A program made the position numbers and the translations under genes. Below, piece after piece: positions 1 through 5,490 of a DNA stretch of 5,626 nt; within the stretch, counting starts at the first letter, position 1, and every line of letters begins with the position of its first letter. Location of the stretch: contig JAGVEP010000350.1 in NCBI GenBank assembly GCA_020058145.1, positions 1-5,626 of the forward strand, in the 5' to 3' direction. Source of the stretch: Phycisphaerae bacterium. GTDB lineage: Bacteria; Planctomycetota; Phycisphaerae; UBA1845; Fen-1342. The notes under the pieces were generated by a model. It made no database searches and was not told where the DNA came from. It worked only from the letters and a program-made list of their open reading frames with translations.

Positions 1-32
1 CATACCAAAAGATAATAGTACGAGAAAAAATG

Positions 33-62
33 TTGACTGGGTGAGTTTTGCAGGCCTAGAAC
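33..62 (+). promoter_or_regulatory. Possible sigma-70-type promoter for the PEP-CTERM gene
   Basis: TTGACT at 33-38 matches five of six bases of the -35 consensus. TAGAAC at 57-62 matches four of six of the -10 consensus, with an 18-base spacer. It lies in the only AT-rich stretch upstream of the first gene, which adds modest weight. If real, it gives a leader of roughly 240 bases. The -10 box is weak and sigma preferences of this organism are unknown, so this is a tentative call. Confidence 0.3.
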
Positions 63-142
63 CAAGTGCGAAGTGACGACTGGTTGAAGTGCCAGGTGGA
101 CCGCGAGAGAACCTTGGACATTTCGCCGGCACTTCGCGTGGT

Positions 143-219
143 GTCGGTCCAGCCGGCCGGCCCGCGTACCCGCGCGGCGTGCGACCGGACCGACGCTCGG
201 AGCTGTGTTCGCTCCGAGC
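143..219 (+). promoter_or_regulatory. Structured leader: two adjacent perfect stems
   Basis: GTCGGTCC (143-150) pairs perfectly with GGACCGAC (187-194). Directly next to it, GCTCGGAGC (195-203) pairs perfectly with GCTCCGAGC (211-219) across a 7-base loop. The two stems abut at 194/195 and could stack coaxially in the transcript. The 36 bases enclosed by the first stem contain further self-complementary GC runs. I recognise no known riboswitch or leader-peptide family. No strong T-run follows, so a terminator is unlikely. The stems are seen directly; a role in regulating the downstream gene is inference. Confidence 0.35.
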
Positions 220-302
220 CCCGATTTGTGCGAGAGAAGCGGGAAACAGGGCCGAGGGCGTTCTTGGCCGATGCCCGCGCTGTGTGTCCATATCCCTAAC
301 GT

Positions 303-308
303 AAGGAG
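303..308 (+). promoter_or_regulatory. Ribosome binding site of the PEP-CTERM gene (decides the start)
   Basis: AAGGAG sits 6 bases before the ATG at 315 but touches the in-frame ATG at 309 with no spacer. The normal Shine-Dalgarno spacing therefore favours 315 as the start. Confidence 0.75.
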
Positions 309-314
309 ATGGGG

Positions 315-1085
315 ATGAGAAAACTGGCGGTTCTTACAGTATTGGTGGTAGTTGGAGCGGTGTCGGCCGACTTTCTGTGGGACAATGGCCCGCTCGTCAA
401 TTACCCGGGTCAGGGCTTCGGCGGTTATGACGCCAGCGCGATCCAGACTAGCCTGCTGGAGAGCGTTTACGGCTACGGGCACGCGGTAAGTAGCGGATAC
501 CGCGTCGCCGATGACTTCACGATCAGCGATCCCGGCGGGTGGCAGATCAGCTCCCTGTACTTCTACGCGTACCAGACCAACGGGAACACCGCGAGCTCCA
601 CGATCAACAATGTGAACGTGCGGATCTGGAGTGGCACGCCTGGCGCGGGTGGCACGGTGGTTTGGGGCAACACGACGACCAACCTCCTGCAAAACCCGGG
701 CTCCAGCAGCGTCTGGTCGGGCATCTACCGGTCGATCAGCACGAACCTGGTGGCGACTAACCGCCCGATCCAGGTGCAAACACTCGCGTTCGGTGATCCG
801 AATCACCCGGCGATTACGCTGGCGGCCGGCACGTACTGGCTGGATTGGCAGACGGGCGGCACGCTGACGTCCGGCCCGTGGGCCCCGCCAGTGTCCATCC
901 TGGATCTAACGAACCCGCCGGGTGCGAATGCCAGGCAGGCAGACCCCGCCGGTGCGTGGCTCCCGGTTCTTGATACGGGAAACAGCACCCCGGACGAGTT
1001 TCCCTTCATCATCGAGGGTACGGTTATTCCGGAACCGGCCAGCTTGCTGCTGATTGGCTTGGTCGCTCTCTTGCGCCGACGGTAG
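315..1085 (+). CDS. PEP-CTERM sorting-domain secreted protein
   Basis: This is a 256-residue exported protein. Residues 1-18 form a signal peptide: MRK, then a hydrophobic run, ending in VSA before the mature Asp19. The body (about 19-235) is rich in Gly, Ser, Thr, Asn and aromatic residues, as expected of a beta-sandwich surface protein. It has recognisable blocks 'VADDFTI', 'YAYQTN', 'VRIWSGTPG', 'GTYWLDWQTGG' and 'GPWAPPV', which recur in uncharacterised PEP-CTERM proteins. The C-terminus has PEP at 239-241, a hydrophobic helix and a terminal RRR. In characterised systems this signature is recognised by an exosortase, which cleaves the tail and sends the protein to the envelope or extracellular matrix. 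No exosortase gene lies in this window. The start at 315 is chosen over 309 from ribosome binding site spacing. A strong terminator follows, so the gene is probably monocistronic. The sorting class is well supported; the function of the body is unknown. Confidence 0.9.
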   Translation: MRKLAVLTVLVVVGAVSADFLWDNGPLVNYPGQGFGGYDASAIQTSLLESVYGYGHAVSSGYRVADDFTISDPGGWQISSLYFYAYQTNGNTASSTINNVNVRIWSGTPGAGGTVVWGNTTTNLLQNPGSSSVWSGIYRSISTNLVATNRPIQVQTLAFGDPNHPAITLAAGTYWLDWQTGGTLTSGPWAPPVSILDLTNPPGANARQADPAGAWLPVLDTGNSTPDEFPFIIEGTVIPEPASLLLIGLVALLRRR

Positions 1086-1117
1086 CCTAACTGGGACGAC
1101 GCTCACAGCTTTCACTC

Positions 1118-1154
1118 CCCCGGCGGGTGCTGCCCGCCGGGGATTTCTTCTTTT
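1118..1154 (+). terminator. Rho-independent terminator after the PEP-CTERM gene
   Basis: CCCCGGCGGG (1118-1127) and CCCGCCGGGG (1133-1142) form a perfect 10-bp stem with a TGCTG loop. It is followed by ATTTCTTCTTTT (1143-1154), a T-rich tract on the + strand. It starts 33 bases after the stop codon and separates this gene from the M16-like gene. This is the clearest intrinsic terminator in the window. Confidence 0.9.
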
Positions 1155-1275
1155 CGCCGGTAGGGCACCTGCTGCGGTGCATCGTGTCGCCGCACTTCTC
1201 ACGCCCGGCGGCTCCTTCAGGCCGCGACAACCCACTGCTTACTCGGGCTGGCTTGCGCGGCACGACCGACCGACA

Positions 1276-3141
1276 ATGGCCGGCATGTTGCGAGGCGCGC
1301 TGCGACTGCTGCTGATCCTGCCGGTGGTGCCACAGCACGCGCCGGCGACGGAGTTCGTCCAGCATGTTGAGCGGCTGGCAAACGGGCTGCGTGTGGTCTT
1401 GGTAGAGGACTGCGCGTCGCGGCAGGTCAGCGTGCAGTTCTGGTTTGACGTTGGCTCAGGAAGTGATGAGCCGCCTGGTTCCGGGCTTTGTGAGGTCTAC
1501 CGCAGGTCTCTGACCGGGCCGGGGTGGTTCGGAGGTCCACTGGCGGGGTCGGCTGTGCGTGGCGAGAGCGGGACGTTATCGGACGCTTGGTTTTTCGCGA
1601 CGACCGTGCCGGTCGGTGGGCTTGAGACTGAGCTGTGTCGCCACGCCGGGCTGCTCGGCGTCGGCCGGCCGACGCGGGGAGCCGTTGGACTCACACGGTG
1701 GAAAGTGCGGAGAGAGGGCTGGCAGGCGGCGCCGTTCTCGGACGGGCAGTGGCAGGCCCTGCTGGCGACAGCATTTCCGCAGCACCCGTATGGGCACTTG
1801 CCCGGGGGGGAAATCGCCGCGGTGCGGTCGACAAACCCGCGGGCGGTAAACGAGCGGCTGTCGGAATGGTCTGTACCCGCCAATGCGACGCTCGTCGTCG
1901 TCGGTGCGCTCAGGACGGACGATGCGCTGCGCCGGATTCGGCAGCGCTTCGGCTGTCTGCCGTGGACGGATGTCCCGCCGCGCGCCCGGCCGGCTTTTCC
2001 GCCGGCGGAATTGGTGCATCTGCCGCCTGCCCAGGGTGACAGTCCTGGGCTGGATCTGGCCTGGGTCACGCCCGGAGCAGCGGCGGACGAGTTGGCGGCG
2101 CTCGACGTGCTGATGCACATGCTGTGCAACCCCGTGGACGGGCCGCTGAATGCGCGCTTGACCGCGGCAGGCTGTCGGCCGCCACACTGGACGCGGCAGG
2201 CGTGGCGGGAGGCCGGTTTGCTGGTTTTGTCGGTGGATCTTGAAGAAGAAGGCACGGAGGCACGGAGGCACGAAGGCACGGAGGGACGCTGCCGGGAGAT
2301 CGAACGGATTGTTGGCGAGGAGCTGGCTCTCGTGATCGAGCGTCCGCCCGGCGAAGTGGCGCTTAATCGTGCGCGCGCCCTGGCGGCGCGTGATGTGCGG
2401 AATCGGCGGGCCTCGTTTCACGACTGGGCGTTGGAGCTTGGCTGGAGCGAGGTCGTAGCTGGTGACGTGGAACTGGCTGCTTGGGAGCTGCCGCGCCGCG
2501 AGCAACTCCGGGTCGGAGACGTGCAACGGGCCGCGGCGTTGCTGCGCGACACACGGACAGTAGTTCGACCGCGTGTAGCGCGGACCGGCGGCGGCATCGT
2601 CAGGCCGGCGCCGGCAGGACATTTCGGGACGCCGCCCAAGCGAACGGCCGGGCATACGCCGGTCGTGGTAGAGCTCGGCAACGGCGTGGCCGTGCGAATT
2701 TTCCACGTGGTGGACGCGGGTCCGACCGTTGTTGAGACGCGCGTACAGGGCGCTGGAGACTTGGCCCCCGCGATACACGCACTGCTGGCAGCGGGCTCCA
2801 TCGAGTTCAGCACTCCGCAACTCCGTGACTACTTGTCCTATCACGGGCTCGACCTCTCGGCCGTGTGCGAGAAAGGGAGGACAGGGCTCATCAGCCGCGG
2901 CGCCGCGCGCGACGTTCCGCAGATGGTCGAGCTGCAAGCTCTGTTGCTGCAACGGCCGGACCGCAGTGCGGCAGCCCTCGCAGCGCTGGGCGGAATACGC
3001 CGCGTTGACGTGCGGATCATCGGCGACATCGAACCGCAGGCTGCGGAGGCCGCGGTGCGAGCTGTCTGGGAGGACTGGCGGCAGTACAATCCTCCGCTTG
3101 GCGTCCTGGGCGCTCCTGGCGTTTGGACGCCGAACAGATAG
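1276..3141 (+). CDS. Secreted M16 (insulinase/PqqL-like) family protein lacking the HxxEH zinc motif
   Basis: This is a 621-residue protein. Residues 1-24 look like a signal peptide (basic start, LLLILPVV core, APA before Thr25), so it is probably exported. M16 hallmarks follow in order: 'LANGLRVVLVED' (34-45), 'FDVGSGSDEPPGSGL' (57-71), 'HPYG' (170-173) and 'VPANATLVVVGAL' (200-212). A linker at about 430-460 leads to a second M16-like half opening with 'LGNGVAVRI' (467-475). That half contains 'AGSIEFSTPQLRDYLS' (506-521) and 'VRIIGDIEP' (579-587). In active M16 enzymes the first block runs into HxxEH (zinc ligands plus catalytic Glu). Here those positions read E73, R76 and R77, so peptidase activity is not expected. 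Glu147 may match the third zinc ligand. The protein is much shorter than PqqL-type proteins of about 930 residues, and about 100 residues appear missing between 'LLLQRP' and 'VRIIGD'. The start is uncertain: ATG 1285 is an alternative, and neither start has a clear ribosome binding site. The long open extension upstream to 1054 crosses the terminator and is discounted. A partner-subunit or scaffold role is inference. Confidence 0.8.
   Translation: MAGMLRGALRLLLILPVVPQHAPATEFVQHVERLANGLRVVLVEDCASRQVSVQFWFDVGSGSDEPPGSGLCEVYRRSLTGPGWFGGPLAGSAVRGESGTLSDAWFFATTVPVGGLETELCRHAGLLGVGRPTRGAVGLTRWKVRREGWQAAPFSDGQWQALLATAFPQHPYGHLPGGEIAAVRSTNPRAVNERLSEWSVPANATLVVVGALRTDDALRRIRQRFGCLPWTDVPPRARPAFPPAELVHLPPAQGDSPGLDLAWVTPGAAADELAALDVLMHMLCNPVDGPLNARLTAAGCRPPHWTRQAWREAGLLVLSVDLEEEGTEARRHEGTEGRCREIERIVGEELALVIERPPGEVALNRARALAARDVRNRRASFHDWALELGWSEVVAGDVELAAWELPRREQLRVGDVQRAAALLRDTRTVVRPRVARTGGGIVRPAPAGHFGTPPKRTAGHTPVVVELGNGVAVRIFHVVDAGPTVVETRVQGAGDLAPAIHALLAAGSIEFSTPQLRDYLSYHGLDLSAVCEKGRTGLISRGAARDVPQMVELQALLLQRPDRSAAALAALGGIRRVDVRIIGDIEPQAAEAAVRAVWEDWRQYNPPLGVLGAPGVWTPNR
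2251..2282 (+). repeat. Octamer tandem repeat (GGCACGGA)x4 inside the M16-like gene
   Basis: Four consecutive 8-base units occur: GGCACGGA, GGCACGGA, GGCACGAA, GGCACGGA. A decayed fifth unit (GGGACGCT) follows at 2283-2290. Because 8 is not a multiple of 3, three units make a 24-base, 8-residue period in the protein (GTEARRHE, then GTEGRCRE; about residues 326-341). From general knowledge, repeats of this GGCACGRA type are familiar as intergenic simple repeats in several bacterial genomes, including planctomycetes. Here the run sits in an apparent surface loop between a strand ('LLVLSVDL') and a helix ('REIERIVGEELALV'). Confidence 0.85.
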
Positions 3142-3156
3142 AAGGGCAGCCGCAGC

Positions 3157-4434
3157 ATGATCGACCTGAAGCTCATCCGCGAGAACCCGGACCTGGTCAA
3201 GAAGGCCGCGCGCGACAAGAACATGAAGGTGGACATCGACCAGGTGCTCGCGGTCGATGGGCGGCGCCGTGCGCTCGAAACGGAATTCAACGACCTGCGC
3301 CACCAGCAAAACGTGGCGGGTGAGCACATCGCGAAGGCACCCAAGGAGGCCAAGGCTGAGCTCAGCAAGGCGCTGGGGCAGATCAAGACACGCCTCAAAG
3401 AAATCGATGTGGCACGGGACCAGGTGGACGCCGAACTGCGCGCGTTGCTGCTGCTCGTACCCCAGATTCCCGATCCGGCGGCACCCATCGGCCCCGACGC
3501 GTCGTGCAACGTAGAGATCCGCCGCGTGGGCACGCCGAAGCGGAAGGCGGACTATGGCTTTAAGTGCAAGGACCATCTGGAGCTGGGGTCTGCGCTGGGC
3601 ATCATCGATATGGACCGCGGGGTGAAGATCGCGGGCACGCGGAATTACGTGCTCCGCGGGGCGGGGGCGCAATTGCACGAAGCCGTGCTCCGGCTGGCGT
3701 GGGATTTGATGAGTTCGCGCAGCTTTCTACCGCTGACCGTGCCGGTACTCGTCAACGACGCCCTCATGTATGGCACGGGCTTCTTCCCACTGCACCGCGA
3801 GGAGGTCTACCTCTGCGAGCGCGACGGACAGAGCCTCGTCGGGACGGCGGAAGTGCCGGTTACGGGCTATCACGGCGATGAAATCCTCGACGAAGCCGAG
3901 CTGCCGAAGCTGTACTTCGCCCGCAGCACGTGTTTTCGCCGCGAGGCGGGGGCGGCGGGCAAAGACACGCGCGGCCTGTACCGCATTCACTACTTTGACA
4001 AGATTGAGCAGGTCGTGGTGTGCAAGTCCGACCCGGCCGAATCCGCGAAATGGCACGCGGCGATCATCAAGAACGCCGAGGACCTGCTCCAGGCGCTCGA
4101 ATTGCCCTACCGCGTGATGGAGGTTTGCACCGGCGACATGGGCCAGGGCAAGGTGCGGATGTACGATATCGAAACCTGGATGCCGAGCCGCGAGGCGTAT
4201 GGCGAGACGCACAGCGCGAGCCGGTTCCACGATTTTCAGGCTCGGCGGCTGAATTTGCGGTACCGCCGAGCGGACACGGGCAAGCCGGAGTTCTGCCACA
4301 CGCTGAACAACACGGTGATCGCGAGCCCGCGGATTTTGATTCCGCTCTTGGAGATCAATCAGAACGCCGACGGCAGCGTGACGATTCCGCCGGCGCTGCG
4401 GAAGTTCATGGGCGGGGCGGAACGAATCGCGTAG
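3157..4434 (+). CDS. serS: Seryl-tRNA synthetase (SerRS)
   Basis: This cytoplasmic class II aminoacyl-tRNA synthetase charges tRNA-Ser (and tRNA-Sec where present) with serine via seryl-adenylate. At 425 residues it has the usual family length. The N-terminal region (about 1-110, 'MIDLKLIRENPDLV' then a charged helical stretch at about 28-105) is the tRNA-binding coiled-coil arm. The catalytic domain shows motif 1 around Pro196 ('LTVPVLVND'), followed by 'MYGTGFFP' (204-211). The serine-binding TAE triplet is at 230-232. Motif 2 is 'FRREAGAAGKDTRG' (260-273) continuing through 'HYFDKIEQ' (278-285). Motif 3 has 'ASPRILIPLLEINQ' (389-402) with the invariant Arg at 392. 'THSASRFHDFQARRLNLRYR' and 'TLNNT' resemble the Thermus-type wording rather than the E. 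coli 'LNGSGLAVGR' form. It starts 15 bases after the M16-like stop, with AGGG at 3143-3146 as a modest ribosome binding site. Co-transcription with the M16-like gene is likely but unproven. Confidence 0.97.
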   Translation: MIDLKLIRENPDLVKKAARDKNMKVDIDQVLAVDGRRRALETEFNDLRHQQNVAGEHIAKAPKEAKAELSKALGQIKTRLKEIDVARDQVDAELRALLLLVPQIPDPAAPIGPDASCNVEIRRVGTPKRKADYGFKCKDHLELGSALGIIDMDRGVKIAGTRNYVLRGAGAQLHEAVLRLAWDLMSSRSFLPLTVPVLVNDALMYGTGFFPLHREEVYLCERDGQSLVGTAEVPVTGYHGDEILDEAELPKLYFARSTCFRREAGAAGKDTRGLYRIHYFDKIEQVVVCKSDPAESAKWHAAIIKNAEDLLQALELPYRVMEVCTGDMGQGKVRMYDIETWMPSREAYGETHSASRFHDFQARRLNLRYRRADTGKPEFCHTLNNTVIASPRILIPLLEINQNADGSVTIPPALRKFMGGAERIA

Positions 4435-4456
4435 CGGCCGGGCTCTGTACCGGCCG
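4435..4456. repeat. Short GC hairpin directly after the serS stop
   Basis: CGGCCGG (4435-4441) and CCGGCCG (4450-4456) form a 7-bp stem with an 8-base loop, beginning at the base after the serS stop codon. No T-run follows, so it is not a convincing intrinsic terminator. It could protect the mRNA 3' end or pause polymerase. It partly overlaps the outer inverted repeat, so the two structures would be alternatives. Confidence 0.4.
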
Positions 4457-4684
4457 TAGCGGCCCGCGCCCCCGCGTGGCCGTTTGTAGCTGCCGAGTTC
4501 CGCACCGGCCGGCGTGGATTTCGTGGTTTTTGCGGGCGACGCGGGCGTTGGCCGCTTCAACGTAATCCGAGCCGACCGCGCGAGCGGTCGGAGAAGCGCC
4601 CGCGAGCGGACAGAGGGGAACCGACAGCTCGCGCTGTCGGCTCGGATAACCGGACGGTCGCGCGCGGGCGCGGGCCGCTACGGC
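4453..4684. repeat. Outer inverted repeat spanning the serS/dockerin convergent gap
   Basis: Bases 4453-4471 are exactly the reverse complement of 4666-4684 (19 bp). With one mismatch the arms extend to 4453-4476 and 4661-4684 (23 of 24). Together they bound a 232-base unit that fills nearly all of the gap between serS and the convergent dockerin gene. The contents are not symmetric: 88 bases separate the left outer arm from the inner pair, but only 13 bases on the right. The unit holds no credible coding sequence. It could be a small non-autonomous mobile element or a bidirectional transcription block; the sequence alone does not decide. Confidence 0.75.
4565..4647. repeat. Inverted pair of 27-bp hairpin elements (REPIN-like architecture)
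   Basis: Copy 1 (4565-4591) and the reverse complement of copy 2 (4621-4647) match at 25 of 27 positions. Each copy is a 7-base flank ATCCGAG followed by an 8-bp perfect stem closed by a GCGA tetraloop (a GNRA loop), read on + for copy 1 and on - for copy 2. The two differences pair with each other in the stem: C-G in copy 1 and A-T in copy 2, so the fold is kept. The copies point inwards around a 29-base spacer. REPINs of other bacteria are likewise inverted pairs of short hairpin units with a conserved 5' tag. Whether this is a dispersed family in this genome cannot be seen from one window. The minus-strand copy is followed by TTCCCCTCT, so it might also help end the dockerin transcript. 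Confidence 0.8.
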
Positions 4685-4693
4685 TGCCGGCTC

Positions 4694-5095
4694 TTACCCT
4701 CCGCTCAGGATCGCGACGAGTGGATCGATGTCGTCGAAATCCACGTGACCGTCACCGTTGCAGTCGGCGTTGAGCCAGTGGCAGCGGGGGTGCGCCAGAT
4801 TCCAGACCAGGGGGTCGGCACCGAGGGCGGAGACGAACGCGTTGATGTCGTCGAAGTTGACGACGCCATCGCAGTTCAGGTCGCCGTAGAAGGCCTTCAA
4901 GCCTAGGCTGTGCCAGGTGCCCCCCGCGACGGCGACGAAGCCGCTGTTGGGCGCCGGGACGTTGCATTGGCCGACTTCGTTGTTTCCCCACGCCACGATC
5001 GAGCCCGCGTCCTGCGCGCTCGCCGGCGCGGCGGCCAGACTGCCAAGGACCATGCCGGCCCAAACGAACGTCGAAGCGCGAAACGCCGTTTTCAT
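4694..5095 (-). CDS. Small secreted RCC1-like/dockerin-type protein
   Basis: This is a 133-residue exported protein on the minus strand. Residues 1-27 are a typical signal peptide (MKTAFR, hydrophobic core, PASA before Gln28). Residues 31-67 form one RCC1/BNR-style repeat: 'GSIVAWGNNEVGQC', then 'GFVAVAGGTWHSLGLKA'. The C-terminus holds two dockerin type I-like calcium loops. The first is D72, N74, D76, N80, D83 ('GDLNCDGVVNFDDIN'). The second is D111, N113, D115, D119, D122 ('ADCNGDGHVDFDDID'). Dockerins bind cohesins in cellulosomes, but in planctomycetes such tails occur on many secreted proteins with unproven partners, and no cohesin is present here. Relatives usually carry several RCC1-like repeats; this one has a single unit passing straight into the dockerin, so it may be a shortened copy. 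The start at 5095 is chosen because AGGAGG lies 7 bases upstream and the signal peptide begins there; the frame stays open to 5176. It is convergent with serS. Confidence 0.85.
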   Translation of the reverse strand: MKTAFRASTFVWAGMVLGSLAAAPASAQDAGSIVAWGNNEVGQCNVPAPNSGFVAVAGGTWHSLGLKAFYGDLNCDGVVNFDDINAFVSALGADPLVWNLAHPRCHWLNADCNGDGHVDFDDIDPLVAILSGG

Positions 5096-5102
5096 CACCC
5101 GT

Positions 5103-5108
5103 CCTCCT
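5103..5108 (-). promoter_or_regulatory. Strong ribosome binding site of the dockerin-type gene
   Basis: CCTCCT on the + strand reads AGGAGG on the minus strand, a full Shine-Dalgarno core 7 bases before the ATG at 5095. It fixes the start and excludes the longer minus-strand extension to 5176. Confidence 0.85.
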
Positions 5109-5320
5109 ATCACGTCTTTCACAGCAGACTGCCAGACCCCGCAGCCCGCGCCGCAGGTCCGTCCAGAGTCGCCCAAACGCCCGATCGCCCCGCGTGTTCA
5201 GGTCAATCGCCGAACCCCGCGCGATCGTGCGCTCTTGCCGCGTCATACCAATCCGCGGCCTTCAGAATCAAGCCCGCAGCGGCGGCGTTTCGGGACGGCC
5301 TTCGTGTGGAGACGAGGCCC
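5109..5320. other. Upstream region of the dockerin-type gene, no gene seen
   Basis: About 210 bases of GC-rich sequence lie upstream of the minus-strand gene. They must hold its promoter, but I find no convincing -35/-10 pair. A minus-strand TTGACC (5201-5206) has no good -10 partner at normal spacing. The open frames through here are arginine- and proline-rich and look non-coding. Confidence 0.5.
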
Positions 5321-5490
5321 ACCGCCGCCCCGCCGGGGCGGAGCGGGGGATGTGGCGTCTGGTTTCCGTGGGCCGCGCCCACGGCTACTCACCGCCGCCC
5401 CGTTGGGGCGGAGCGGGCGATGTGGCGTCCGCTTTCCGTGGGCTGCGCCCACGGCTACTCACCGCCGCCCCGCTGGGGCGGAGCGGGCCA
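5321..5490. repeat. 70-bp tandem repeat of paired hairpins, about 2.4 copies
   Basis: Copy 1 is 5321-5390, copy 2 is 5391-5460, and a partial copy 3 covers about 5461-5490. Copies 1 and 2 differ at 6 of 70 positions. Each unit contains CCGCCCC/GGGGCGG (7-bp stem, 3-base loop). The full units also contain CCGTGGGC/GCCCACGG (8-bp stem, 3-base loop; 5366-5384 in copy 1). Both stems are unchanged between copies, while the loops vary: GCC, GTT, GCT for the first stem and CGC, TGC for the second. The spacing is exact and there are no unique spacers, so this is not a CRISPR array. Similar GC-rich palindromes are common between planctomycete genes, from general knowledge. Confidence 0.85.

Noticed and set aside
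66..304. Short open frames on the + strand upstream of the PEP-CTERM gene
   Set aside because: They are arginine-rich, lack a ribosome binding site and recognisable motifs, and overlap the paired stems of the leader.
1054..1275. N-terminal extension of the M16-like frame
   Set aside because: It overlaps the end of the PEP-CTERM gene and runs through the terminator, and the signal peptide begins only at 1276/1285.
1576..3678. 700-codon open frame on the minus strand
   Set aside because: It is antisense to the M16-like gene and serS, both supported by family motifs. Its Arg/Pro/Ala-rich product, including the 'LRAFVPPCLRAF' translation of the octamer repeat, is typical of a high-GC shadow.
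3727..4560. 277-codon open frame on the minus strand
   Set aside because: It is fully antisense to conserved serS catalytic motifs, with no ribosome binding site or known domain seen.
5321..5490. CRISPR array
   Set aside because: The whole 70-base unit repeats head to tail; there is no alternation of constant repeats and unique spacers, and no cas gene nearby.
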